The notes below the pieces were generated by a model. That model made no database searches. It saw only the letters and a list, made by a program, of their open reading frames with translations, and was not told where the DNA came from. From contig JAAYXB010000067.1 of NCBI GenBank assembly GCA_012516125.1, positions 1 through 64,000 of the forward strand: DNA of 64,000 nt, in the 5' to 3' direction. The stretch is from Bacillota bacterium (GTDB lineage Bacteria > Bacillota > SHA-98 > UBA4971). A program made the position numbers and the translations under genes. Shown here piece by piece: positions 26,092 through 35,986 of this stretch; position 1 is the first letter of the stretch; every line of letters starts with the position of its first letter.

Positions 26092-29000
26092 TTAGTCAGA
26101 CTCCTCGGGGAATCTCAGCCTGCCGAAGCCGAAGCCCTCGCGGTACAGCTCCACCTTGAAGCAGGCGTGGACTCTCGTCTCGTTGCCGACGACGTCCCTG
26201 GCTTTGATCTCGATCGAGTGCCACTTGTCATCGGTGGCCTCGAATGGGAGGTTCACCACGTAGTAGAGCGTACCGCCCACTATCGCGGTGGGTGCGACCC
26301 ATTCGCCCTCGTCGATCTTTAGCCACACCTTGGCCTGGTCGACACCCGAGCCACTGTCGAACAGGTCGGCGAGGATCGTGGACGCCGTCGTGATGTTGAG
26401 CCTTGCGCCGTTCTCCGGGTTGATGAGCGTGATGACCGGCGCTACCGTGTCCACCAGGACCTCCGCCGGGCCAGCCCAGGCGCTTGCATTACGCAAGGCG
26501 TCGAGCGCCCTGACCTTGAGGTTGTGCCGCCCGTCAGCAAGCGGGGGCGCTGTGTAGCTGGTCACGTTGCCGACGTTCACCGCAGCACCGCCGTCAAGCG
26601 ACACTTCGTAGCTTGCGACATCACCCGTCGAAGCCGTCCATGTCCAGGTTGGCGTGTTGTCGTTTGTTGGCGTCGACACGGCCAGGTTCGTCGGCACGTC
26701 AGGGGCGGTCGTGTCGATGGTCACGTAGCCCGCAGGAGACCACGCGCTCTCCTGCCCGAAGGCATCCTTCGCCTTCACGCGCAGCGCGTATGTCCCGTCG
26801 GCGAGGTCCGTACTGTACGTCCAGCTCGTGACGTTGCCGACCCAACCTTCGTAGATCACCGAGCCTCCGCCGTTGTCCGGGATAGGTTCACCGGTGCTGA
26901 GCTCGACATAGTAGCTATCTACGCCGATGCCCGCGTCACTGGCGGCAGCCCACGTCCAGGCCGGCCGCTTGTTGGTCGTCGGGCTTGGCGTGCTGGGGGT
27001 GCCAGGCGCGCTCGGCCCGCTCGCATCTTGCGTCGAGTGCACGATGTTAGACCATCCGCTGGGGATCGGCTCCGACGCATCCATATCGATGGCGCGGACC
27101 CTGTAGTGGTAGGTCACACCGTCGCTCAGTGAGTCGAATGTCTTGGACGTGCCTGTTACGTTCTCGTCCTCGGCGGTGATCGTCGCGAACGTCGAGTCAG
27201 TCGAGCACTGCACGTGGTACCTGTCAGCACCGGACACCGCACCCCACGACACCGTGTTGGACGTGCCCTGCGTGAATTCGGGCTCGGCTGCCATCACCGG
27301 CGCCGCGAGCGGGTTCGGGTCCTGCGTAGAGGAGGTCGGTTCGGACCACTCGCTCACGTTGCCGGCCGCATCCTTGGCCCTGACCCTGTAGTAGTAGGTC
27401 TGGCCAGGAGCAAGGCCTGTGAACGTCGCGGAGGTCACACCCGCCTCAACGCTCTGGATCGGCGAACCGGCCGGGAACTCGGCGCTCGTGCTCATTTGCA
27501 CGTCGTACCCGGCAAGTCCGGATACCGCGTCTGCCACTCCGCTGTCAGCCACAGCACCCCAGGATACCGCGTTGGACGTGCCAGGCGTATATTGGGGCTC
27601 AGTCTCCATGGTTGGTACCGGCGGGGCAGTCCGGTCCACGATCGCCGGCAGCGACCACGGCGACCAGTATTCGTCGTCACCCTCGTTACCGACCTTGTCG
27701 ATGGCGCGGGCGCGGACCATCCAGCGTCCCTCAGGCGCGTCACTCGCGGTGTAAGTGGTGACTTCGCCAGGCAGCACCTCGTCGTCCGTGCCCCCCGTGC
27801 CATCCGGAGCCAGGTACGAGAGTTCGAGCCTGTATGCCCCGATACCCGACACTTCGTCGATCGCCGTCTGCCACTGGAATGTCAGCACGTCGCCGTTGGT
27901 GACGAGCGGCGTGATGGTCGGCATCGAACCGATCGGGAACGGCGGGCTCGCGTCCTGCGTCGAGTTGACTATGTTGGACCAGAAGCTCACGTTGTTGAGT
28001 TCGTCGATAGCCCGGACTCTGTAGTAGTAGGTCACGCCGTCCTGCAGGCCCGCGAACTCCTTGAACGTTCCGGTCACGGTGTCGTCTTGAAAGTCCACTG
28101 TAGTGAATGTCGAGTCGCTCGAGCACTGCACATGGTAGCGTGCCTCGCCTGAGACATCGCCCCATGACACCGTGTTGGCGAGACCCTGAGTGAACTCGGG
28201 CTCAGCCGCCATCACGGGTGCGTCGGGAGCCGTGGCGTCGATGGTCACCGTCGGGAAGACGAGCAGCGTCTCGTTCCCTGCGTTGTCAACGCCCACTACG
28301 AGTAGCACGTGCTCACCATCGGCCAGGTCGGAGCTGGGTGTGAACGAGTTCTCGGTCGTCCAGCCCGCCGCCTCGCCATCTAGGGTCACCATATAACCCC
28401 TCACGCCGGATACCTCATCCGAACCGCTCCACTGCCACGTGGGCCTCGGGTCCGGAGTCACTACCGGCTCATCTGGCGAGACAGCATCAAGCTCGGGACC
28501 GGTCCTGTCCACGATCGTCTGGACCTCGTTGGACTCGTCGCTGTCATTGCCGGCAGCATCATAGGCAACCACCTTGCCCATGATCACGTCACCGTCAGAC
28601 GCATCGCTGATGTCCAGCGTGTAGGTCTGCACCGTCAGATCAGGCACCGAGTGCCAGTTGCTGCCACCGTCAACGCTATAGAAGAAGTCATACTTCACCG
28701 CGTCGGTCACCTGCGACCAAATGAAGATGACCTCATCAGCGTTAGTGAACTCCGGCAGCGGGAGCATCGCAGGAGCCGCTGGCGGAGTCGTGTCGATCAC
28801 CACATACCCGGCCTCCGACAGGGCACTCTCGTTGTCCAGGTCGTCGAGCGAGCTCACCTGCAGGTGGTGCTGGCCGTCTCCAAGCGCCTCATCCTCAGGG
28901 ACTGTGTAGCTGGGCGCTGTCACGTTGTCAACGAGCTCATCGTCCAGATACACGTTGTAGCTCGCCGCTCCCTCAACGCCAGCCCACGTCCAGGTGGGCG

Positions 29001-32000
29001 TCGTGTCGTTGGTCGGGCTCGCCGTCTGCGGCATCCCAGGCACATCAGGCGGAGTAGTGTCGACGGTCACCGTCGCAAGAGTGACCTCACCACCCTCGTT
29101 CCCGACATTGTCAACGCCCTTCACCTTCAGCACATGGTCGCCATCAGGGAGGTCTGCGCCTGGCGTGAAGGAAGTGTCAGTCGTCCAGATGGGCGCTTCT
29201 CCGTCAAGAGTCACCCAGTAGCCTTTCACTCCCGTGCCGCTTCCATCGTCGCCGCTCCAGGTCCACGTCGGCCTCGGATTGTTGGTACGCGACGTCGGGG
29301 GTGCACCCGCAGTCACCGTCGGACCCGTGGTGTCGATCGTCACGTAGCCGATTACGGACCAGTCACTCTCCTGGCCGAGGGCATCTTTCGCCTTCACCTG
29401 AAGTCCGTACTGGCCGTCAGCGACTATGACCCCAGCCGGAACTGTCCAGGTGGTGGTGTTGCCGATCCAACCCTCCCAAGGTGTCCCGCCGCCTGTATAC
29501 CAGAAGTAGACGTAGTAGTTAGCGACGCCAGATCCGGTGTCAACAGCGGGGGTCCATGTCCAGGTTGGAGTCGTGTCATTGGTCGGGCTCGCCGTCTCAG
29601 GGGTCCCCGGAGCAGTCGGCGCGCTCGCGTCCTGCGTCGATGAGACGATGTTGGACCACAGGCTCACCCTGCCACCGTATGCAATGGCCTGCACACGGTA
29701 GTAGTAGGTGTGCCCGTCTTCGAGGTCGAATGTTGCCGAGGTAGTTCCGGCGGGGACCAGACTCGACATCGAGACAATGCCGAAGGACGGATCCTCGGAT
29801 ACCTCGACATTGTAATACTGCTCGTTGTCAACATCGCTCCAGCTCACCGTGTTCTGGGTGCCCTGAGTGAATTCAGGCTCGGCGTTCATGCCCGGGGCGT
29901 ACGCTTGCCGGACCTCGAACACCCACTCGTAAGAGCCGGAGTTTCCAGCCACATCGTAAGCACTGACATGGGCCGTATAGGTCCCGTCAGCAAGATCGAG
30001 CCCGATAGGCTGTGTGAATACAGCCTCTCCAGTTTCCGGATCCCAGGACTGAAGCTGCAGTTCCCACGGGATCATGCCAGGCCCGTCGATGTAGCACTCC
30101 AGCGAGTCTCCATCGACCCCGCTACCTTCTGTCCCGTCGCCGGCGAGGGGATCGGTGATGGTGACATGGATCTCGGTCCACTTGTCCCACGTGGTGGTTT
30201 CCTCAGCCGGATAGGGATTGCTGAAGGTCGGCGGAGTGGTGTCCACGGTGAACGTCCAGGAGTAGGGATCCGGGTTATCCGTGTTGTTGCCTGCGCGGTC
30301 GAACGCGGTGAGCCGCACCGTCCACGTGCCGTCGTTGGGCAGCGTAACGGGAGTTCCGGGCCAGCTCTCGCCCTTGATTTGCCCGGTGAGAGCACCGACG
30401 GATGGCCCAGTTATGGCGGGCACGCTCGTCCACGTCGCCCCGTCGTCCGCATCCTGGTATCTCATCCACGGATTGAGCGGAGGAGCGATGGCAAACCCGG
30501 ACCTGTCGTCAGCATAGTCCGCAGTGAACGTCACCTGGCGGCTGTTCAATAGCCCGGTCGGCGCGCCGTTCATGAGCGTGGGCTTGCCGGTGTCAAGGGT
30601 GAACGTATCGGCTGTATATCCGCCTTCGCTACCTCCGCCACCATACGCGCCGCTTGTATTGCCCGCCCTGTCGACGGACCAAACGCGCACCTGGTAGTCT
30701 CCGTCGGGTGATAGGGCATCAGAAGCGGGTATCGTGAAGCTAAGACCCGTGATGCCCGTGTAAGGGCCGCGGATCATCGCAGCGCCTCCGCCGGTCGTCC
30801 AGACCTCCAGTATGTAGCTTGCGATGCCCGAGCCGCCCGGGTCGGACCCCTCCGTCCAGGTGAAAGTCGGCGTCGTATCGTTGGTGAACTCCGGTGCCGT
30901 CACAGACCCTGGAGGATTGGGCGCCGTCAGGTCTACTGTGAAGTACCACGTCAGGCTCGCGACATTCTGCGCGAGGTCGCGCACCGTGATGTCGACCTTG
31001 TGCGTCCCTTCCGCGAGCGGGCCGACATTCTTGGTGATGTTGCCGGTGAGCGCACCGTCGTCAGGCTCACCGTCGGGCGTAATGTCTGTGCCGTTCAGCT
31101 TGAACACATTGGGCGACCAAGTCTTGTCATACCCGCTTGCGCCTGCGCCGCTATCCGTGAATCTCACAGACAGGGTCGGGCTCGCGTTGCTGATGTAGCC
31201 CGTCGGCGACTCGTTGTCGAGCACCGGGTCGGTCGTGTCAAACTTGAACGTGTCGGACCCGTACGTCTCGCTCACGTTGGTCGCCTTGTCCACCGACCAC
31301 ACCCGGATCTCGTAGGCGCGGTCTGTCGGGAGCGGGTCTGGCAAGGTCCACTGGAAGCCGGGGTCGCCGCTCTCGTCGGTCACCGCGACATATGGCCCGA
31401 GGACCCGCGCCCCACCGCTCCATATCTCGACGTTGTAGCTCCCAACGCCCGAGCCAGTCGGCGGTGCAGCATCTTCACCCGGATCTGTCCCGAGGTCCCA
31501 CGAGAACGCCGGTGTAGGATCATTCGTTTGGTCGGGGGCCGTCACACCAGTTGGGGTATCCGGCGGGAGCGTGTCCACAAAGAAGTCCCACGTCAGATTC
31601 GCACTATTCCCTGCCAGGTCCTCAACCGCGATGTAGACGGTGTGTGACCCCTGGCCAAGATCCGACGTGATCTGCTTGGTGATGTACCCCAGCGTATCCC
31701 CGGCGTTCGGCTCCGAATCGGGGTCGCCCAAGGGGCTTCCGTCGAGGGTGAACGACGTTGGCGAGTCGGCCTTGTCATACCCGCTGGCCGGGTATCCGAG
31801 GTCTCTGAACCTCACCGATAACAACGGAGTCGCGTCGTTGATGAAGCCCGTGGGCAACTGCTGGTCGAGCATCAGCGGGTTTGTCGTGATGTCCACCCCG
31901 AAAGTCGTACTGCCGTAGCCGGTACTCCTGTTGCCCGCTACGTCTACGGAGTAGACGCGCACCTCATAGATCTCTTCTGTGAGCGCGTCAGGCAGCGTCC

Positions 32001-33969
32001 ACTGCACGCCGAGAGTGCCGCCATCCTGGTCGGTCACGCCGGTGTATGTCTTCTCGGCGGACGCGCCACCGCTTACCCATATCTCCACGTCATAGCTCGC
32101 TACACCAGAGCCACCCGTGTCAGTCGCCTCATCCCACTGGAACTTGGGCGTCGAGTCGTTTGTCCAGTAAGCGGGTGGAGGCGTCGGGTCCGGAGTAGCA
32201 TCCGGCAACGTCACGTTGGTGGGCGTGCTGGGAGGAGTGTTGTCTACGTTGAACGTCCACCCGTACGTTCTCGAGTTGCCCACACGGTCCTCGACTGTTA
32301 TGCTGACCGTATGTGGCCCGTCCCCTAGCTCCGTGGTGACATCCTTGGTTATGTACTCCGGGCCTACGCTCCCGTCCGCCGGCTCCGAATCGGGGTTGCC
32401 CAACGGACTTCCGTCGAGGGTGAACGCGGTCGGCGATGCGGCTTGGTCGTAACCGCTCGCACCAGCTCCCGTGTCCCTGAACCTAACCGAGAGCGTCGGG
32501 GTGGTATCGCTCGTCCAGCTTCCACTCGCCGGCTGCTCCCAGTCAAGCGTGGGAGAAGTTGTGTCGAGCTTGAAAGTGTCGCTGGCATACGAGCTGCTGG
32601 TGTTCCCCGCGTTGTCAACGGAGTACACCCGGATCTCGTACTCGCCGTCAACGCTCAACGCGTCGGGCAAGGTCCAATCCATCTCGGGGGTCGCCGGATT
32701 GCCATCCGTCACGCCCGTGTACGGCCCTCTCACGAGCATCGCGCCGCCCCCGGTGCTCCAGATCTCCACGGTGTATGTGCCGACACCGGACTGCTCAGCA
32801 GGCGGCCCGTTGTCCTCGGCCACAGGCCAGTAGAAATCCGGAGTCGAATCGGCCGTGTACTCCGGAGCCGTGACAGAAGCCGGTTCATTCGGCGCAACGC
32901 TGTCAACGAAGAAATTCCACGTAAGCTCGGCTATATTCCCGGCACGATCCTGCACCTTTATGTACGCGGTGTGATCGCCCTGGGTGATCGCCGGAGCCAC
33001 ATCCTTCGTAATGCTATCCACAAGCGCGCCATCTGAAGGATTGTGCGTGGGTGGCAGCACAGATTCGCCATCCAGCGTGAATGACAGCGGCGAATTCGTC
33101 GCGTCGTAGCCGCTTGCAGCTGCGCCCAGATCTCTAAACCTCACAGTGAGCGTCGGGGTATCGTCGTTGGTGTACCCCGTCGGTCCCTGCTGGTCCAGGA
33201 CCGGCGCGGTGGTGTCGATCATGAACTCAGCCGTTCCAGGGGCTGTGCTCACGTTGGCGGCTTTATCAACCGCCCACACCAATATATCGTAGTCGCCCGG
33301 CGGCAGCGGGTCTCCATCAGGGATGCTCCACTGGACACCTGCATCGCCGCTCTGGTCAACGACTCCCGTGTAGCTCTTGACCGTAGCGCCGCCATGGATG
33401 TTTATCTTCACGTTATAACTGGCGATGCCCGAAGCGGGGGATCCCCCATCGGCGGGCTCCGTCCAAGTAAACGACGGCGTCGTGTCATTGGTATACGGCG
33501 GCGTGCCGGTCACGCCAGTAACATTGCCCGGTGGCGTATTATCCACGATCACCGCTTCCGTCTCGGTGTCGCTGGCCGACCCGTCGTGGTTGGTGACCGT
33601 GACCACGACGTCGTATTTACCTTCGGCGGCACCTGAGTCGATGGTCACGTTGCCTGTAAACTGCGCACCATCAGGACCTGTGTCCTGGATAGCCGGGTAG
33701 GCGTATGTGCGCTCGCCCACCACTGTCGAGGTCGCCGGGTCGACCACCTGGATCGTCGCGCTCGTCGTGTTGGCGTCCATGGGCATCGACGTATAATTGA
33801 ACGTAACGTACACGTTATTGCCCGGCGCCACGGCGGCCTTCGACGTGTTGGTGGGCGAGACGATGTTCACGCCAGTCGGCGCCTCAGCCAGCGCGACGGC
33901 CGGCAGTGCAACCAGCGCCACCAGGGCTACCATCGCTCCTAGTAACCACTTGGGCTTGATTCGTACCAT
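26092..33969 (-). CDS. Giant secreted surface protein with tandem Ig-like and FnIII-like domains
   Basis: 2,625 aa, one uninterrupted frame of 7.9 kb. Signal peptide WLLGAMVALVALVALPAVAL. The N-terminal half alternates two domain types about five times: TNDTTPxFTWTEPxDGG...YEIRVxSVDxAGN, and PTGYxNDxTPTLSVRFRDxG...SGYD...FTLDGxxLG...GYITK. The C-terminal half has FnIII-like units (AEPEFTQGTxNTVSW...TYYYRVRAID...WSNIVxSTQD) mixed with DTTxPxxPxxxxxSPTNDxTPTWTW units. No LPXTG, SLH domain or membrane anchor is visible; the end is EGFGFGRLRFPEESD. Probably adhesive or a cell-envelope filament. Repeat homogeneity suggests active recombination between units. AAAGGAGAGAAGGAG precedes the ATG. Confidence 0.9.
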   Translation of the reverse strand: MVRIKPKWLLGAMVALVALVALPAVALAEAPTGVNIVSPTNTSKAAVAPGNNVYVTFNYTSMPMDANTTSATIQVVDPATSTVVGERTYAYPAIQDTGPDGAQFTGNVTIDSGAAEGKYDVVVTVTNHDGSASDTETEAVIVDNTPPGNVTGVTGTPPYTNDTTPSFTWTEPADGGSPASGIASYNVKINIHGGATVKSYTGVVDQSGDAGVQWSIPDGDPLPPGDYDILVWAVDKAANVSTAPGTAEFMIDTTAPVLDQQGPTGYTNDDTPTLTVRFRDLGAAASGYDATNSPLSFTLDGESVLPPTHNPSDGALVDSITKDVAPAITQGDHTAYIKVQDRAGNIAELTWNFFVDSVAPNEPASVTAPEYTADSTPDFYWPVAEDNGPPAEQSGVGTYTVEIWSTGGGAMLVRGPYTGVTDGNPATPEMDWTLPDALSVDGEYEIRVYSVDNAGNTSSSYASDTFKLDTTSPTLDWEQPASGSWTSDTTPTLSVRFRDTGAGASGYDQAASPTAFTLDGSPLGNPDSEPADGSVGPEYITKDVTTELGDGPHTVSITVEDRVGNSRTYGWTFNVDNTPPSTPTNVTLPDATPDPTPPPAYWTNDSTPKFQWDEATDTGGSGVASYDVEIWVSGGASAEKTYTGVTDQDGGTLGVQWTLPDALTEEIYEVRVYSVDVAGNRSTGYGSTTFGVDITTNPLMLDQQLPTGFINDATPLLSVRFRDLGYPASGYDKADSPTSFTLDGSPLGDPDSEPNAGDTLGYITKQITSDLGQGSHTVYIAVEDLAGNSANLTWDFFVDTLPPDTPTGVTAPDQTNDPTPAFSWDLGTDPGEDAAPPTGSGVGSYNVEIWSGGARVLGPYVAVTDESGDPGFQWTLPDPLPTDRAYEIRVWSVDKATNVSETYGSDTFKFDTTDPVLDNESPTGYISNASPTLSVRFTDSGAGASGYDKTWSPNVFKLNGTDITPDGEPDDGALTGNITKNVGPLAEGTHKVDITVRDLAQNVASLTWYFTVDLTAPNPPGSVTAPEFTNDTTPTFTWTEGSDPGGSGIASYILEVWTTGGGAAMIRGPYTGITGLSFTIPASDALSPDGDYQVRVWSVDRAGNTSGAYGGGGSEGGYTADTFTLDTGKPTLMNGAPTGLLNSRQVTFTADYADDRSGFAIAPPLNPWMRYQDADDGATWTSVPAITGPSVGALTGQIKGESWPGTPVTLPNDGTWTVRLTAFDRAGNNTDNPDPYSWTFTVDTTPPTFSNPYPAEETTTWDKWTEIHVTITDPLAGDGTEGSGVDGDSLECYIDGPGMIPWELQLQSWDPETGEAVFTQPIGLDLADGTYTAHVSAYDVAGNSGSYEWVFEVRQAYAPGMNAEPEFTQGTQNTVSWSDVDNEQYYNVEVSEDPSFGIVSMSSLVPAGTTSATFDLEDGHTYYYRVQAIAYGGRVSLWSNIVSSTQDASAPTAPGTPETASPTNDTTPTWTWTPAVDTGSGVANYYVYFWYTGGGTPWEGWIGNTTTWTVPAGVIVADGQYGLQVKAKDALGQESDWSVIGYVTIDTTGPTVTAGAPPTSRTNNPRPTWTWSGDDGSGTGVKGYWVTLDGEAPIWTTDTSFTPGADLPDGDHVLKVKGVDNVGNEGGEVTLATVTVDTTPPDVPGMPQTASPTNDTTPTWTWAGVEGAASYNVYLDDELVDNVTAPSYTVPEDEALGDGQHHLQVSSLDDLDNESALSEAGYVVIDTTPPAAPAMLPLPEFTNADEVIFIWSQVTDAVKYDFFYSVDGGSNWHSVPDLTVQTYTLDISDASDGDVIMGKVVAYDAAGNDSDESNEVQTIVDRTGPELDAVSPDEPVVTPDPRPTWQWSGSDEVSGVRGYMVTLDGEAAGWTTENSFTPSSDLADGEHVLLVVGVDNAGNETLLVFPTVTIDATAPDAPVMAAEPEFTQGLANTVSWGDVSGEARYHVQCSSDSTFTTVDFQDDTVTGTFKEFAGLQDGVTYYYRVRAIDELNNVSFWSNIVNSTQDASPPFPIGSMPTITPLVTNGDVLTFQWQTAIDEVSGIGAYRLELSYLAPDGTGGTDDEVLPGEVTTYTASDAPEGRWMVRARAIDKVGNEGDDEYWSPWSLPAIVDRTAPPVPTMETEPQYTPGTSNAVSWGAVADSGVADAVSGLAGYDVQMSTSAEFPAGSPIQSVEAGVTSATFTGLAPGQTYYYRVRAKDAAGNVSEWSEPTSSTQDPNPLAAPVMAAEPEFTQGTSNTVSWGAVSGADRYHVQCSTDSTFATITAEDENVTGTSKTFDSLSDGVTYHYRVRAIDMDASEPIPSGWSNIVHSTQDASGPSAPGTPSTPSPTTNKRPAWTWAAASDAGIGVDSYYVELSTGEPIPDNGGGSVIYEGWVGNVTSWTYSTDLADGTYALRVKAKDAFGQESAWSPAGYVTIDTTAPDVPTNLAVSTPTNDNTPTWTWTASTGDVASYEVSLDGGAAVNVGNVTSYTAPPLADGRHNLKVRALDALRNASAWAGPAEVLVDTVAPVITLINPENGARLNITTASTILADLFDSGSGVDQAKVWLKIDEGEWVAPTAIVGGTLYYVVNLPFEATDDKWHSIEIKARDVVGNETRVHACFKVELYREGFGFGRLRFPEESD

Positions 33970-34302
33970 CTCCTTCTCTCCTTTCGCCTCTGGCGAATCA
34001 ACCTTCCTCGGGTCGATTACCTTTCCGGGCTGTCCAGACTGGCCCTATCCGCCCTTCAGGTGTATCGCAACTCCCATACTGGTCACCTCCTGCCGGCATA
34101 TCTCCCATTTCCTACTCCACCGAACCGCGAATACCGAGGGGGCACGTTGTTGTCTCATGAAAGTCCGGGGCTGACAGCCTGTCCAACAGGTAGCGCCACG
34201 CAGCACCTACCCTGTGCAAGGTGTTAGGTGCTTTGGTCGGTCCCACGTCTCTCGAACCCCAACCCCGGCCGCGCTGAATGGTTCCTCCCGACCGGAGGAT
34301 GC
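33970..34302. other. Leader region of the giant surface protein gene
   Basis: Holds a hairpin TTCGCC-TCT-GGCGAA (33983-33997) directly before the ribosome binding site, a 10-codon mini-ORF (34045-34077) and a stem AGCACCTA...TAGGTGCT (34202-34232) that may end transcripts from the yezD-like gene. No other gene is seen. Confidence 0.55.
34045..34077 (-). CDS. Possible 10-codon leader peptide (MGVAIHLKGG)
   Basis: A very short frame with a near-perfect Shine-Dalgarno sequence, AGGAGGTGA, five bases before its ATG at 34077, ending in TAG at 34045. It lies 108 bp upstream of the giant surface protein start, on the same strand, and is followed by a hairpin next to that gene's own ribosome binding site. 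A strong site in front of so short a frame suggests a leader or attenuator peptide, or the head of a decayed gene. Confidence 0.4.
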   Translation of the reverse strand: MGVAIHLKGG

Positions 34303-34560
34303 CTACCTCAACCGGACCTTTTCGGTGCGGTCTATCTGGACCACCTTGCCATCCTGGACCATGATGACCACCTGGCCGTAGACGACGCTACGGATGGCCC
34401 GGACGATCTGGTCGAGCGTCTCACGGCCCAGCTCGTCGGCCCACCGCTTCGTGCCGGGTCCGTCACCATCGCCCGACCCGCGCGCGCCGCCGCCAGGCTC
34501 CCCCACTCTGCGATCCGGCTCATCGGGATCAATCCAGCCTGCTGCCATCCCCTGCACCAT
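34303..34560 (-). CDS. YezD-family (DUF2292) small protein
   Basis: 85 aa. The C-terminal 45 residues (ETLDQIVRAIRSVVYGQVVI, then MVQDGKVVQIDRTEKVRLR) match the DUF2292 pattern: helix, SxxYGxVxIxVxDGKVVQIDxTEKxRL. Family members are small cytoplasmic proteins, often linked to sulfur assimilation genes; the biochemical role is unknown. The N-terminal 40 residues are Gly/Asp/Arg-rich and atypical. The start may be 34560 or the ATG at 34548. The usual sulfur-related neighbours are missing here. Confidence 0.78.
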   Translation of the reverse strand: MVQGMAAGWIDPDEPDRRVGEPGGGARGSGDGDGPGTKRWADELGRETLDQIVRAIRSVVYGQVVIMVQDGKVVQIDRTEKVRLR

Positions 34561-34974
34561 CCCCTACTGCGCCATCCTGCCTCTTGCCGGCCAGAATGGA
34601 ACCTGTGTTGGCCAGCCCCGGCAGCTTAGCCACAACGGGCCAGCCCTCCCCCCTTCCTCTTGTGTCGCAATCGCCGTGCCAATGGCATTCGCGAATGTAG
34701 ATAAGTAGTGAAATCCATGTTTACCTGCAAGTACGTTATCTAAACATCCGGCGTCAGGTCTTCGCTCAGCAGGGGCATCTGTCCGGTGTGCCGGACACTT
34801 CCCGGATACCATAGCTTGTCCGCAAGCACCGGCGTGGGTTATCAAGGATGTGCGGCCGCCCGGACATGTCCGGCATACATGACAGCCCGACATGAGTCGG
34901 GTGCCTCGTAGCATATGGCGCATGGCAGGAAATCGGAGAGCGCTGACGAACCATTCTGACAGGAGGAGAGCCAA
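34561..34974. other. Regulatory region upstream of the ECF sigma factor, with TGTCCGG palindromes
   Basis: Three hairpins or palindromes lie close together: TGTCCGG-TGTG-CCGGACA (34780-34797), CCGGACATGTCCGG (34860-34873, perfect) and CCCGAC-ATGA-GTCGGG (34886-34901). Related motifs occur in the intergenic region at 43.6-44.1 kb. No coding sequence is seen. Confidence 0.55.
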
Positions 34975-35583
34975 TTGGCGCGAAACACCGCTGACGATGA
35001 GCTTGTGGCCATGTGCCTCGAGGGGCGCCGCGAGGCGTGGGAGACTCTTGTCTCCCGTTATGGCGCGTACGTGTACGCCATAGCCATCAAAGCCTTCCAC
35101 ATGCCCGCCGACGAGGCTGAAGAGGCGTTCCAAGCGGTGTTCACGAAAGTCTATACAAGCCTTGGGCAGTACCGGGGGCATGGCCAGGGACAGGAAGAAG
35201 GCGGCTTCAAGAGATGGCTTGCTCGGGTCGCAAGGAGCGTTTGCATCGACCAGGTGAGAGCGAAGGCCAGGGCCAACAGGCATGGCCTCGCCTCCGACTG
35301 GCCTGTACATTGGATGGACGGGCACGAGCCTGTGTCGGGGACAGCCACGTCAAGTATAGATGACGAGATCTCGCGGCTTACTGACAGGGTCACGGTGAGG
35401 CAGGCCCTGGCCCAGCTTCCCGAGGAGAGTCGCAGGCTGCTCTACCTTCGTTTCTACAAGGATCTGCCGTATAATGAGATTGCGAGGCTCACCGGCCGTA
35501 GCGAGAAAGTGGCGGCCGCCCTGACGTCGAGGTCGCTTGCCCGGCTCAGGCAGGTACTGGTGGACATGGGGGCTGCCACGTAG
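34975..35583 (+). CDS. ECF-type RNA polymerase sigma factor
   Basis: 202 aa. Region 2 is at about 10-100 (LVAMCLEGRREAWETLVSRY, EEAFQAVFTKVYTSL, FKRWLARVARSVCIDQVRAK). Region 4 is at about 140-195 (QALAQLPEESRRLLYLRFYK, then LPYNEIARLTGRSEKVAAAL). No sigma regions 1.1 or 3 are present, as expected of group IV sigma factors. It starts with TTG at 34975, preceded by AGGAGGAG. The next two genes on the same strand encode a zinc-finger protein with a regulatory domain and a TPR-CHAT protease, suggesting a signal-controlled sigma/anti-sigma system. Confidence 0.92.
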   Translation: MARNTADDELVAMCLEGRREAWETLVSRYGAYVYAIAIKAFHMPADEAEEAFQAVFTKVYTSLGQYRGHGQGQEEGGFKRWLARVARSVCIDQVRAKARANRHGLASDWPVHWMDGHEPVSGTATSSIDDEISRLTDRVTVRQALAQLPEESRRLLYLRFYKDLPYNEIARLTGRSEKVAAALTSRSLARLRQVLVDMGAAT

Positions 35584-35986
35584 AGGCGGCCCCCTGCGCT
35601 GGTGGATTGTGCGCGGGACGCACGGTGCGGGATGCACGGTGTGGGGTGCACGGTGTCCGGTGCAGGGCGCGGCGTGGGGTGAGAACCGCCGCTACCAAGG
35701 CCAAATGGCGGGTAGTGGGTAGTCCCGCCGGGCATCGCCCCGTACGATGGTACCGACGGAATGGCAGCCATCTGGCGTTCCCGGGGTCGTTCTTCATGGT
35801 GGCCTGCGGCTGCCACCATCGCAGTGTGAAAACGCAGTCGCGCGGGTCACTTTCAAGGTAATAAGCGATAAGTGTTAAGTGGTGGGCGGCGGCACGGTGT
35901 GCTGCACGTGCATAGCAAACGCCGGACGTGCGCAGTGGACGGCGGACGACAGATGAAACACAGCGCGCAGCGGACGGCGGAAAGGC
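35584..35986. other. Spacer with 14-bp tandem repeat
   Basis: Directly after the sigma-factor gene, 35613-35668 holds four copies of a 14-bp unit (GCGGGAYGCACGGT consensus). The rest has no gene. If the downstream genes are co-transcribed with the sigma factor, this is an unusually long spacer. Confidence 0.5.

Noticed and set aside
26288-33700. Long plus-strand open frames (up to about 330 codons) opposite the giant surface gene
   Set aside because: They mirror the Ig/FnIII repeats in antisense, lack ribosome binding sites and domains, and are explained by GC-rich codon bias of the real gene.
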